Origin: Marchantia polymorpha subsp. ruderalis
Lineage: Eukaryota; Streptophyta; Marchantiopsida; Marchantiales; Marchantiaceae
Length of the DNA stretch: 64,000 bases
Reading direction: 5' to 3'
NCBI GenBank assembly: GCA_037833965.1
Contig: AP031358.1
Span: forward strand, 10,982,001-11,046,000
Shown: positions 23,410 to 34,560 of the stretch, one piece after another
Layout: every line of letters starts with the position of its first letter
Position numbering within the stretch: position 1 is the stretch's first letter
Made by a program: the position numbers and the translations under genes
The notes under the pieces: model-generated
Told to the model about the DNA's origin: nothing
Seen by the model: only the letters and a program-made list of their open reading frames with translations
Databases searched by the model: none

Positions 23410-24400
23410 GCCGAGTGCTATTGTGACCATGGGGCGATCGGCCATAGCAGTGGGTATTCTCCACACGTTCATAGGACTGGGGCAAGGGGGTGTGGAATCA
23501 CTGCTCGCATTTTCCGACTCCTCGCTTGCATGATGCCACGTCACTAGCCCTGCAGCTCGGTCGCTTCACCCAAGCCGCCCTTCGGTCCGAAGTCCGAACG
23601 CGTGGTCGGCCATGCTCGCTCATCGGACCCCGCCGTTCGGGGCAATTCCTGTTTAGGGCCGAGAGGCCATTCCGGGCAGTGAGCCTTGCCGCTCGGCCGA
23701 GGTACTGCCGTAGCCACCGCTCAACCCCGACGGTCTTGGGCTCGCAAGTCCATAACGTGATTGTTAGCATCTTCCCATTGGATACGACGTTCATGACCAG
23801 CATGATCCCAATTTTGAGAAATGCACGAGGAGGAGAACTAAGATCCGATCGCGCATCATCACAATCTACATCCACTACAACGATCTGGACTCGTGGATCA
23901 ACATTATTTTGAAATTTGTTAGTAAGTTGCTCAATCGTTTCGGAAGTTGAATTGCCTCCTTGTGATTTCCAGTCTGCGCTACGTTAGGCTTCAAACACCT
24001 GAAGCTCTCAGTATTGGCTATAATTGCATTTCCACTGCACCTCATCTGCACAGAGTTGAGGCCGTTTCAGCCCATTTTTACTTGTAAAAGGCTTGATATG
24101 TGTGTGTTTAACACATTGCGTCCTTCATGCGTGCTATTTCCGGTGTAGATTGGAGTGTCGGCACATAAACATGAGGCTTGTGTTCATTTAAAAAGTTTCT
24201 CCCCCTTGTCCAACAAATCATTGTACTCAAAGCCATCCTGCAATGCTCTTGCAGCAATTTCCCTCACAGCGACCAAACCGTCACCGACGATGACCTCAAA
24301 ATTGAGTTAATCTAAAATGCTTCCAAGCTAGCTCCAGTACCACTTCATCCTGGTCAACTAACTTTTCTTCACTCAATTACTGGATTTGCAAATGCTCCGA
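23410..24400. other. GC-rich and unassigned interior of the LTR element
   Basis: At 23.42-23.90 kb is a GC-rich patch with open frames on both strands (140 codons +, 125 codons -). Neither shows a retroviral domain. It may be a captured host fragment or a further-diverged part of gag. The following 500 bp has no clear content. Confidence 0.3.
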
Positions 24401-24416
24401 CCAAAGGGCACTTCAT

Positions 24417-25080
24417 CTATACATCTGATCCTGAAAGCTCTTTGACCACGAGAGGAAAGCCGTGACAAGAGTCCAGGTATTGACCTTCCGTCAAAGCCTC
24501 TACCTCTTGGCCTCTGATCTGAAGATGCTGCCATCTCAATCTCTTGATTTGTCTCACATACTCTGCAACATTCTCGTCCACACTGCGCGATCTCTGTACT
24601 TTGTCTACAAAGTTCGTGCGAAAATTGACTTCATAGGTCCTACAGTTCTCAGTTCTTGGTCTCTTCCTGCAAAAGAAACGATAACAAAATCCACTTTCCA
24701 CGCACTCCTCCTTGATCATGGCAGAAAAACGCATCACAAAAGGTACACACAAGAACATCAATTGTAATCATCCACTCACCGAAAGCTTTAACTGAAAGCC
24801 GATCTATGACCCATCCATGACCATCAACAAAGTTTGAAAATATCGAAACATCGGACTCACTTCCTCCACGCCATATCTTCAAACTCATCCTCCAGCATAT
24901 CTTTGAAACATTTCCATGCTCCTCGGTTTCGATCCTCGGTCACTACATACACAAGCATGAAACCTGAAAGCCATTCCATGATAAACACTGAAGGTCAGTA
25001 CCATGTTTTCACTCCCACACCTCGTGACGAATTCCATTCTAGTGACCCTGAACTTAACCGTCCGAGCGTTTATGCCCACA
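24417..25080 (-). pseudogene. Gag-like remnant of the LTR element
   Basis: On the - strand, close to the primer binding site, a peptide includes SVDENVAEYVRQIKRL and then GFPLVVKELSG. The layout (a charged EYV.QIK.L helix followed by L..C..GFP) resembles the copia-type gag helical domain. Neighbouring pieces (24649-24888 and 24885-25079, -) are in different frames, so it is broken. The assignment is based on position and weak similarity. Confidence 0.35.
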
Positions 25081-25310
25081 ACCTAGAATACATCCGATCA
25101 ATCCTCTAATGAAGAACGACTGCTCGAATGCATGAACGAAAGAAACTCAAGAGAGATGAAAGATTGAATCTGTTTGTCGAGGCGATCGAGGTTGGTGCAC
25201 CCCTCGGGTTCCTTGCGGCCCGCGTCCCGCAAGCTCTCGCTTAAGCTCCTCCACCTGACAAAAAGTTGCTTCAGCAGAAACTGTCGTTGTAGATTCCGAA
25301 TCTAAAACCA

Positions 25311-25322
25311 GCTCTGATACCA
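25311..25322 (-). other. Primer binding site (initiator tRNA-Met type)
   Basis: The - strand reads TGGTATCAGAGC, complementary to the 3' end of plant initiator tRNA-Met, with a two-base spacer to the LTR end. This is the standard priming site of many plant copia elements and sets the element's direction. Confidence 0.9.
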
Positions 25323-25324
25323 TT

Positions 25325-25565
25325 TGTAACGTCAAAACACTCTAGTGACAGGAAATACTCCAGACACACAATGTAACGTTGTTCACCCTCGGGAAGAGTG
25401 TTACGTCCACCAAGAACACGAGGACCTTTACTTCAGATATTGTCACGAAAGAATCATTGTACAAGATGAGCTTCGAGGTATGAATCCCCAGTCCATACGA
25501 CTGTCCTAACTATAAATGAATAGCTAGGATCCGAGGTTACTCCTTAACTAGAGGAAACCTCAACA
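25325..25565 (-). repeat. 5' LTR of the - strand element (241 bp)
   Basis: On the + strand it runs TGTAACGTC to CCTCAACA and aligns with 21096-21347. In the element's orientation it starts TGTTGAGG and ends GTTACA next to the primer binding site. Confidence 0.85.
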
Positions 25566-26053
25566 TATATATCACTTCATCAGTTCATGCTTTAGCATGG
25601 CAAACAATATATGATTATAATTATGGGTTCAAGTTTTAACTCAATGTAATAGTCAAATAATCAAAATATATGTTTGGATTGACGTTTAATTTGACATACA
25701 CTTTTGAAGAAAAATATCAAAATCTAGATTATTTGATAAAATTTATAAATTTATAAAATAATAAAATGATGAAATATGCCTAGATCTCAAAATAATGATA
25801 ATTTTATTGATAAAACTTTTACAATTGTTGCCGATATTTTATTACGAATAATCCAACAATTTTAATGAATTGATACCTAAGAAAAAAATGATTACAGTTT
25901 TTTAATGGGAAAAAATGCTAATAATATTAAATTCGAATGCTGTAAGTTGATATCAAGTTGACAACCAACGTACTTCCTCAATGCCAAGCCTATGGTAATG
26001 GTAAATGGTATGAGATCCTGTTCTATGCCTGGCAATAATATGACGTAAAGATG
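25566..26053. other. AT-rich spacer between LTR element and LINE
   Basis: AT-rich. At 25990-26010 it contains CTATGGTAATGGTAAATGG, which resembles the inverse complement of the LINE 3' tail at about 30817-30835. No gene. Confidence 0.45.
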
Positions 26054-26735
26054 TTTCGATTTCGAAACTTTGAGTTTAGGGATTTGAGCATGAATCTTGA
26101 GGGGGCCATATCTTCTTGCTGGAGTGTCAACAGGAGCTGAGTTTGGTGGGCTTGTTCACGACGGCCGGGCGCACATACTTGCAAATTTTCAGCCCCAACG
26201 GAGCTGCAGGCAAGAAGTTGTCATTTCGAAACTTTGAGTTTAGGGATTTGAGCATGAATCTTGCGGGGGCCATATCTTCTTGCTGGAGTGTAAACATGAG
26301 CTGAGATTTGGTGGGCTTGTTCACGACGGCCGGGCGCACATACCTGCAAATTTTAAGCCTCAATGAAGCTGCTGTCAAGAAGTTTTCATTTCGAAACTTT
26401 GAGTTTAGGGATTTGAGCATGAATCTTGCGGGGGCCATATCTTCTTGCTGGAGTGTCAACAGGAGCTGAGATTTGATGGGCTTGTTCACGACGGCCGGGC
26501 GCACATACCTGCAAATTTTCAGCCCCAACGGAGCTGCTGTCAAGAAGTTTTCATTTTGAAACTTTGAGTTTAGGTATTTGAGCATGAATCTTGCGGGAGC
26601 CATATCTTCTTGCTCGACTGTCAACAAAAGCTGAGATTTGATAGGCTTGTTCACGACGGTTGAGCGCACATACCTGCAAATTTTCAGCCCCAACGGAGCT
26701 GCTGTCAAGAAGTTTTCATTTCGAAACTTTGAGCT
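26054..26735 (+). repeat. 165-bp tandem monomers upstream of LINE ORF1
   Basis: The marker TTCGAAACTTTGAG occurs at 26061, 26225, 26390, 26555 (as TTTGAAACTTTGAG) and 26720, giving four near-identical units of 164-165 bp and a truncated fifth that ends about 30 bp before the ORF1 ATG. The position matches the repeated 5' promoter monomers known from some animal L1 elements, so a promoter role is plausible. As 165 is divisible by 3, the - strand stays open through the array with a 55-residue repeat (for example LKICRYVRPAVVNKP), probably incidental. Confidence 0.85.
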
Positions 26736-26762
26736 TGTGTAACATCTTAAAAAGTTGGGTTC

Positions 26763-27500
26763 ATGATGGATTCTGAAAACAAACTTCTAAATCTTGTGCA
26801 AACGGTTTTGGAGGAATTGAAAGTGCTACGCCAAGAATTCAAGGCACAAAATGTTGCCTTGGCTGCTGCAAAGAATGAAATCAGGGAGTTGAAGATTTCT
26901 CACAAAAGTTTTGAGAAGATCATGCTCCAAATCTCTGGATCTGTTGAGGACATTCAAGACAAGGTTGGTTCTCAAGCTTCTACTGTTACTACTCCTGCTT
27001 TGCATGAAGTGGTTGAAACTCTAGAGGTGAAAATGAAGTCCTATGCTGAAGCTACCAAGTCTGCTCATATCTCTTTCTGTCAAGAGCAAGAGATTGAAAA
27101 GGCTAATCAATTTGCTCGTATGAAGAATGTGAGGATTTCGGGTCTACCTGAATCTGAGAAGGAAGAGGTGAAGAGTGTGGTCACCAAGTTTTTGACTTAA
27201 ACACTTGATGTTCCTAATCCGGATTTGGCTCATGCTTATCGTATTGGCAACAAAGGCGCACAACCTCGTGCCATTATTGTTAAGTTTGTGGATCAAGCTC
27301 AACGTGATATGGCTTTAGCTAACAAGGCCATTCTCAAGGGACGGAGGATTTGGTTGGATCCAGATCTTACACCTCTTCAAGTTGAAGCAAGGAGGAAGGA
27401 GCTTGCAAAAGTCAAAGAAGCTCAAGATGCAGGTTTTGTAGCTTATCTACGTGATAGTCAAGCTATTATCACCAAGAGGAGGAGACAATCATCAACCTAG
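26763..27500 (+). pseudogene. LINE ORF1, one in-frame stop
   Basis: An L1 ORF1p-like protein of 245 codons. The N-terminal part is a coiled coil (NKLLNLVQTVLEELKVLRQE and following heptads). The middle and C-terminal part resembles the L1 RNA-binding region: VRISGLPE, LAHAYRIGNK, PRAIIVKFV, LKGRRIWLDPDLTP and FVAYLRD. Codon 146 is TAA (27198-27200), inside this domain. The frame is otherwise unbroken on both sides, so a single base change explains the lesion. ORF1p would bind the element RNA and act as a chaperone in trans or cis. Confidence 0.85.
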
Positions 27501-27524
27501 CAATCCAAGAGATTGAGGGTGTTG

Positions 27525-30500
27525 ATGTGGAACATAAGAGGCCTATCTACAACTAAGTATGTGAGTGCACATCCGATTTGGAAGATGGCGGACATCCTCA
27601 ACATTGTTGAGACTTGGGAGCATGAAAGTAATGTTATTGGAGAGATACAAGGGTTTACTCTGGTGGGATTTACTTGGAACCATAGAAATCGACGAGCAGG
27701 AAGAGGCTTTGGAGGCATTGTTACTTTCATCAGATCTGAACTTCTTCCTATGATACATTTGGAAAGCCAAGATATTGGAAAACAATATCATTGGCTTTGT
27801 CTTGGATCGATTGGAGGATCTTACACTTATTTGGCAGTTTGTTACTTTGCACCATTATCCATGCAGATCTACTCCACAAGCACTTGCAATCGAAGTCAAC
27901 CATTCCATCGGCTCATAGGAGATGTTCTCAAATATCAAGACAAAGGTGAAGTTTTTCTTGTTGGAGACTTCAATGCCCGCATACGTTCCGCTCAATTTAC
28001 ACAATTTGATAGTTCCTTGTCTTCTCACTCTTTTGAAGAAAGTAGAGATAGTTTGTGGTCTAGAGTCTCTTGTGATTCTTGTACAAATGATTTGACTGAG
28101 CATTTCTTGACTTTTGGAGCCACTTGTAATCTGAAAGTTCTCAATGGTGTTTCTTTCTTTCCCAACTCTCACTCCAATACATGTTTTTCCTCTACAGGTG
28201 TTAGCACTATAGATTATCTTTTATCCTCTGCCACTAATAGTTCATTTATCTCAGCGTTTGATATTCTAGAGCCTCAACCAGAATCAGATCATACACCTCT
28301 TTTATTTACTCTTTTGTTGTCAACGTCAATCCCTCTCCCTACATGTCACTATGTTTCTACTTCCCCCAAGTTTTGTTTAGATGCTAGTAAGAAGCAACTT
28401 TATAGTGAACATTTCCAAGACCTCTTGACTTGTACTACTTGGAGCCTTGATCCACATACATCTAGTTTGCAACTAACAGAGTTGCTCCAAAACTCTGCTT
28501 CTAAGTTCTTTTTGAGACATAAGACCAGGAGAGCTAGAGGTCTTCCTTGCAATGGATGGTTTGACTTTGATTGCAAGCAAGCGAGGGCGAAATCACTTGA
28601 TAAATCCTTGGATCTTCACAATCGGTTGATTATGACAAGACTTTACAAAGACTTGGTGAAGTCCAAGAAACGAGCATTTTTGAGGCAGAAGCAAGAGTGC
28701 TTGACAAAGGAGCTCTTGGAGAATCCCAAATCCTTTTGGAGGCGGTTGGCAGTACGATATTCTAAACCTACTCTTGATCCTAAGTCTTTGATTTCTTTTG
28801 CTGAAAAGCTTTATTTCTTTCCCAATGTTGCATCTATGCCACATTGTGAAGGAAATCCAGGCTTATTTTCAGAAGTTGAAGTGATGACTCAACTCAGACA
28901 ATTGGCAAATGGTAAATGTGAGGATTTGGATGGGCTTTCCATTGAACTTCTCAAGTGGGGAGGAGATGCTATTGGGCCTATACTCACAAAAGTGTTAGAG
29001 GATGCTGCTATTCATGGCTTTCCTTCATCTTGGTCTCTACGGAAGATTGTTCCTATTCACAAATCTGGGAGCAAGGCCTTGGTGACAAACTATCGCACTA
29101 TCATGGTGGGTAGTATTTTTGCCAAGTTATTTGGCAAATTGGTGGAGTCAAAGTTGAGCACATGGGCTGAATCTTGTCAGAAGAGAGCGCGGTTCCAAGC
29201 TGGTTTTCGTCCTACATTCAACACTATAGACCATATCTTGGTTTTACGTGTTCTATGGGAGAAATCCAAGGGTAATGGAAAAGCTTTGTTTTGTGCCTTC
29301 ATTGATTTCAAGAAAGCTTTTGACACAGTACCTCGTGAGCTTTTATGGCAAAGATTGCAAACCATTGGAGTACCATCAGATCTCTTGGCAGCGGTGGCTG
29401 CATTATACCACTCAGTTCGGGCCAAGATCAACAATTCTCAAACCGAAGAGATTATCAGCACCATTGGAGTCATTCAAGGTTGTCCTCTCTCTCCCACTCT
29501 CTTTGGAGTTTTCATAGATGATTTAGAAAGGTGGTTGGAGAATGGGGATAGCGAAGGTGTTAAACTTGAAGGCTTTGTCATCAAAGCTCTTTTGTATGCT
29601 GATGATGTCATATTACTAGCACGTGATGCCACTAGTTTACAGAAACACCTCGACACTTTGGCTAGCTTTTGTACTCAAAATCAGATGGAAGTCAATTTGG
29701 AGAAGTCCAAAGTCATTCTTGTGGGCACTAGATCCAAGCTCTCTTTCTGTTACAAAGGATTAGAGTTGGAACAAGTGAAAAGTTACAAATATTTGGGCAT
29801 TGATTTCTCATCTGATTATAGTTGGGCACTTTGTGTGCAAAAGAGGGTAGAAGCTGGTTTCAAAGCTCTATATTCATTGCTAAATAGATGTAGAGGAGCT
29901 CATCTAGTGTCTTGGAGTCTTAGGAAATTCTTATTCAGGAGCCTAGTGTTTCCCGTTATCTTATATGGAACACAAGTGTGGGGTCCTGGTTGTAAGAAGA
30001 CAGGTTGGCAGCGTTTGGAGAGGGTGCAAAAGATCTTCTTACAAGAAGAATTGGGTGTGAGGACCCAAACTTCTTATGCAATGCTTCTTGCGGAAACAGG
30101 TTGTCTACCTCTTGAGGCTGAAGCTCTCTTTTTGACTATCACTTACGTCAAAAGAGTGAGATCTCTAGATACTTCTCGACTTCCTCTTGAAGCTTTGCGT
30201 GCCACACGACCCAAGGGCTGGTTTGCAGATGTGGTGACTTGGTCTTTGAGGTGGAATGTGACGGAACTCGATTGGAATTTGCAACCTATTGCCCTACGCG
30301 AGCGTATTAAGGAGGAATTTCTCAGCATTATGTGGAGCACACGAGGCACCAAGATGCAGTTTTATCAACTTCATGTGAATCCTATGCTTGTTTATTGTGA
30401 GCAAGGATATTTACTTGCAGAGATATCTACTTCTTTACGTCATATTATTGCTAGACATAGAACTGGATCTCATAGTCTTGGGATTGAAGAAGGGCGGTGG

Positions 30501-30725
30501 TTGAACATTGATAGGAGTGAACGTATTTGTAGGCTATGTGATGGAAGAAAAGTTGAGGATGAAGAGCATGTATTTCTTACTTGTTCTAGGTATGTAGAGA
30601 TTCGAGTGGCGCATAAAGTTGATGTCGAGAATTTCTTTTCTCTGCTTCAACTCGAGCCTTATGATTTAGGTTGTTACATTAGAGATATTATTAGTTATCG
30701 TTCTAGTGCTTTGGGCACTAGCTAG
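27525..30725 (+). CDS. LINE ORF2: endonuclease / reverse transcriptase
   Basis: A full-length 1066-residue ORF2 protein. The apurinic-type endonuclease (about 1-260) shows MWNIRGL, the catalytic Glu in VETW (29), GDFNAR (Asp148) and SDH (254-256). The reverse transcriptase follows, with NYRTI, FIDFKKAFD (Asp594), QGCPLSP and the YADD box at 691-694. The C-terminus has a Cys/His cluster from C1002 (C-x2-C-x9-H-x4-C), as in zf-RVT-type tails. No RNase H domain is seen. It would nick target DNA and copy the element RNA in place. All catalytic residues I can check are present. The first in-frame codon of the open stretch is TTG at 27513; the first ATG is 27525 and fits the usual endonuclease start. 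Confidence 0.93.
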   Translation: MWNIRGLSTTKYVSAHPIWKMADILNIVETWEHESNVIGEIQGFTLVGFTWNHRNRRAGRGFGGIVTFIRSELLPMIHLESQDIGKQYHWLCLGSIGGSYTYLAVCYFAPLSMQIYSTSTCNRSQPFHRLIGDVLKYQDKGEVFLVGDFNARIRSAQFTQFDSSLSSHSFEESRDSLWSRVSCDSCTNDLTEHFLTFGATCNLKVLNGVSFFPNSHSNTCFSSTGVSTIDYLLSSATNSSFISAFDILEPQPESDHTPLLFTLLLSTSIPLPTCHYVSTSPKFCLDASKKQLYSEHFQDLLTCTTWSLDPHTSSLQLTELLQNSASKFFLRHKTRRARGLPCNGWFDFDCKQARAKSLDKSLDLHNRLIMTRLYKDLVKSKKRAFLRQKQECLTKELLENPKSFWRRLAVRYSKPTLDPKSLISFAEKLYFFPNVASMPHCEGNPGLFSEVEVMTQLRQLANGKCEDLDGLSIELLKWGGDAIGPILTKVLEDAAIHGFPSSWSLRKIVPIHKSGSKALVTNYRTIMVGSIFAKLFGKLVESKLSTWAESCQKRARFQAGFRPTFNTIDHILVLRVLWEKSKGNGKALFCAFIDFKKAFDTVPRELLWQRLQTIGVPSDLLAAVAALYHSVRAKINNSQTEEIISTIGVIQGCPLSPTLFGVFIDDLERWLENGDSEGVKLEGFVIKALLYADDVILLARDATSLQKHLDTLASFCTQNQMEVNLEKSKVILVGTRSKLSFCYKGLELEQVKSYKYLGIDFSSDYSWALCVQKRVEAGFKALYSLLNRCRGAHLVSWSLRKFLFRSLVFPVILYGTQVWGPGCKKTGWQRLERVQKIFLQEELGVRTQTSYAMLLAETGCLPLEAEALFLTITYVKRVRSLDTSRLPLEALRATRPKGWFADVVTWSLRWNVTELDWNLQPIALRERIKEEFLSIMWSTRGTKMQFYQLHVNPMLVYCEQGYLLAEISTSLRHIIARHRTGSHSLGIEEGRWLNIDRSERICRLCDGRKVEDEEHVFLTCSRYVEIRVAHKVDVENFFSLLQLEPYDLGCYIRDIISYRSSALGTS

Positions 30726-30835
30726 GGGGTTCTTTTGGTTCTCTCCTAGTTTGGAGTTGGTTTGTTTGTATTGTGTTTTTTAGCCTTTTGACCCTTTGGG
30801 TCCCACGGGCTTGATCTATTTACCATTTACCATAG

Positions 30836-31300
30836 TATTGATTAATTTATGTATAACAAGAGATTGAAGTATTCAAAATTTATGATGTTTTATGTGTTTT
30901 ATTTTTCTTTAATTTTTTTTATGAAAATAAATAAATTATAATTAAAAATAGGATAAATTTAATATCATCATTTTATAATTTCAAAAATAAAATATTTGAA
31001 GTTTCCCACAAAATATATTATTCATAATAGGGACTTTTTGAAAAAATTATTCTTTATATGAACTGAAGTTTTGAAATATTTTTAAAAAATAAATTTAAAT
31101 GAAATTCAATTTTTTAAAATACTTGTGATTATTTCATGTAAAAAATGATAGAATATATTTTGTTCAGCTGAAGAGATTCAGGAATAAATATGCATTGATT
31201 TATTTTTCAAATCATATTTTCAATGAATAAAACTATGACTACGTGTTAGGAATATCAACACTTTTATATAAACTGATAAATTTATTTAGCATTATCTTAG
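30836..31300. other. AT-rich flank downstream of the LINE
   Basis: A/T-run-rich sequence like that before the LINE and around the LTR element, suggesting that both inserted into the same AT-rich block. No gene. Confidence 0.5.
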
Positions 31301-34300
31301 CACCATCGCCAAAACTATGTCACTTCGTCAAGTCCGCGTTCATAAACTATGTACCGCAGATAGTTCCTGAAGTGTGATATCACCCGTCGTACACTCATCG
31401 CAATAACTCTGATCAAGTTTAAAACTTTGGAAGGAGTAATACAGAACTGTAATGAAGATTTACGTTGCTTGGTTACAGTGCATGGTAAATGGTTGTGAGG
31501 TAACTAGTGTCGTCCCTGTTTATAAAGTAAGATGCTTGTCATGATAACTTTAGGACAGTACGCTTATATAATTGATGAGCTCAAAATCTGGAGCAGCACA
31601 TTAATACATATCACATCCACTAGTTAAGTCATGTAAATGATGGATAATATCTGGTAAAATCCCTAGTTAATGATAAATTCAGACCATAATTCCATCTCTA
31701 AAATCATATAGACGAAAAGTACGTTTACACAGACAGGATTTGCATGGGTAAATCGGTGCGTGGCACGTAACCCACGCACTTAAATATTGCAGATATGAAC
31801 TTTTAATTGAAGTGATGGATGCTACAAGTAACAGGGTGACAAAGTGAATTATGTAGCCAACTGAGGGGGGCATGAAGTAATGAGATTGAAAACCAAGTAA
31901 AAGTCGCAGCCCAGATTATAATGGATGCACATTATAAGGAAGGCTGTTCTGCAACAACGGCAGTTATGGACGAATGGGTATCAATGTTATTAATCTAAAA
32001 CAGGACATATTACATCTTTAAACAGGACAGATGAGGTTTAAAGGATTAACAAAAAGAGTAGTTGTACTTAAGCTTGAGAAATGGAAGAAATCACTTGATG
32101 GAGCCCTGGGAAACTCAACCCTCTTGAAGGGACCCAACGGACCGTTCTCCGGCCGTGCAACCATGTTTCAATAACAATCTTTATAGCCCGCTAAGTTTCT
32201 CATTGTGTCTGTCTGTCACTATCGGCCAGAGTATTTTGGCGACTCGTTCTCGGCTATAAAGATCTTAGAAAACTACGGTCCCCATGAGTAAGAAGTATTT
32301 CCAATGTGGTCTTGCCAAGACCAGATCCAGTAACCCCAGATCGTATTGGAACATCACTGAGGGTGGACTGGAAGCTCGTAGATGGGAAACCATATGATAA
32401 ATTGAAACTTGTTGGCTCTCATCAATTAATTTTCTTTGAGAAATGATCCTCAAATACGTTCAATTTGATCCCCGAACTTAAAATTTTGGATTGTAATACC
32501 ATTGATAAGAGATTGTTTTTACGTCTACCAACGTAGGCAACTTTGCAGAAGTAGGTATATATTATTTGGAATCGGTCATATGAAATCAGGCCCGGGGATG
32601 AAAGAGAAGCATGAAATGTCTTGATAAGGCTAAAAACCTCCCACGTATTTTTTAATACTTGTTTTACCCTTAAATTTTCAACCTCAAAACTGTCTCGAGA
32701 TCTGCGACCTCCTGAAGTCAAGCAGACATCAAAGACATAAAAGAACTCAAGTAGTAGGAAGAGATAAGTTCTCAGTACTAGTCAGCTCAAACATTCATAA
32801 ACAATCTCCACAAAAGAGTTTTGAGCTTTCTGGTATGGTAGACTTGAGTACTTGTAAAAGATGCGCTGTTGTAGGTTGTCTTCTTTGTACTGGATGCTCT
32901 GTCTTTCTTCTACAGCACGTCATCACTTGCATGTCAGAAATGGTGAACATTGCAGTTGCTTTAGCAAGACACGAGTCTCCTTTATCATCGCCTGCTTTGT
33001 AGCAAGACATATTGATGACCTCAACTAGGATGTCGCGTACACAAAACTTTGATTACTGGAACAAAAATCTGCCCAAGACTTCGCAAAAGCTTGACTTCGG
33101 TCCCAAGAATACTTTAGAGTGGATTGCAGCTCATTGATTCCAAAAGATGCCATTTGCGGAAATCTCATCATTTAAGAACCATCCTTGTTAACAGAGCTGA
33201 ACTTGATGACCCATATACCTAGCACATAAATTGTGAGTCACATAAGAAGATTTCTGTGTGGAAATTGATTTGCACTTATATATGGAAATAGAAACTAAAC
33301 CGGGCAGGTTACTATATTGTCTTGCCTTCAACACAATCATGTACTGCACATGTTCGTTACTGCAGTGTGCTCTATTCTTGAGAAACCTTATTGTAATATG
33401 TTCAATGTTCTGATGATAGTCTGAAGATTAGTCTTGGCCACGTACTGCAGCTATGAAGCATGAACACGCATTTGCAGTACACTGGGACACTTATCAGTTT
33501 CGTGACTCGTGATGTCGGAGATTGTTAATTGACATCGTTTAAACTGTAGCAAATCGGTTGTTACATCAATAAGTAGAGGAACTGTGGTTGATGTTCTTAA
33601 ACGATAGTACAAGCTGGTCACGTGGGTCAAACGGACCAGAGGAGGAAGGGGGAACGCAGTGCATACATTTCCTCACGATCATCTACCATCCAGTTGATAA
33701 GATTCAGACTTTACGTCGTACCAGTGATACAGAACCAATTCTCTCCGTGACAGAAGCTGGGACTGTCTTTTGAGTGGGAAGACTAGACGCCACATTCTTC
33801 ATGAAGAAAGTACAATTGTGCTCGATCAACAGCAGTACTCAAGTTTGGCAGAAGTCTTCTGCGGGGCAAGGTCTATCATTGAATTGGCGGATCAGGACAG
33901 CGTCAATGCATCGAGGAATTTAGATTGAGGTTTCCAGAGCTAAACCCTTTGATGATGCCTTTACATATAATAAGCTAAATGCTGTGAATGCAATATGTGC
34001 TGCTAGATATAACGGTGACAGTATCGGAATTCTCTACTATTAAGAGTCCGCAGTCTTATATATGTTTAACGTTTCATTGGCAGACCCTGTTCTACTCATT
34101 TGTGGCACTGACCATTCTACTGGGGTTATACTAGTTCTGGATAAGTGATCTCTAGTAGAGTTAGTTGGCGCAGCTTGTCCCGTAACATGACTACGTAGCA
34201 TTGATAGATTGTCACTTCGTACCTTCCTTCCCAGCTTGCAGAGATCGTCACTTTTACTCAAAGTCGATGAAACTGGATTTGCTCTGTCATACTGTCAGTT

Positions 34301-34560
34301 TGATGTATTCACCTTCTAGTTCTTTTGCTTTTCAAGGACCTCTGAAACGTGGGCCTCACTTGTGCATTTCAAGTGCCGACACAAGAAGTTCAAGGCCTAC
34401 CTAGAGTAGAACATATGTGATCCAACTGCCCTCATGTTTCAGAACTGATTACAAGTTGTCGATGCCATGTAGAACTCAAAAGAGAAGGGTAAAATCTGAT
34501 GCTAGACGTCACACTTATATTGTGACCAATTAATATGTTAAATGTCCTGCCAGTCCAATC
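31301..34560. other. Intergenic, no gene recognised
   Basis: Balanced composition with only short frames lacking motifs. No repeats or element ends were seen. Confidence 0.4.

Larger units (their letters stand above)
21096..25565 (-). mobile_element. LTR retrotransposon, apparently non-autonomous
   Basis: Two direct repeats of 252 and 241 bp, each running TG...CA, flank about 4 kb. A primer binding site complementary to initiator tRNA-Met sits two bases inside the right-hand LTR, which fixes the orientation as - strand. Gag-like remnants lie next to that site, as expected. No integrase, reverse transcriptase or RNase H motif is visible; the far half is made of tandem repeats instead. By eye the LTRs are about 85% identical, so it is not recent. 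The 5-bp flanks (TTTAT left, TATAT right) agree at 4 of 5 positions, a weak target-site duplication in AT-rich DNA. It is best read as a LARD-like or internally rearranged copia-type element. Confidence 0.8.
26054..30835 (+). mobile_element. LINE (L1-like non-LTR retrotransposon)
   Basis: About 4.8 kb: 5' monomer array, ORF1 (26763-27500), a 24-bp gap to the first ATG of ORF2 (27525-30725) and a short 3' UTR ending in an ATTTACCATTTACCATAG tail. No long poly(A) tail is present. No convincing target-site duplication was found. ORF2 is uninterrupted, so the insertion is much younger than the decayed relics at the two ends of the window. Confidence 0.9.
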
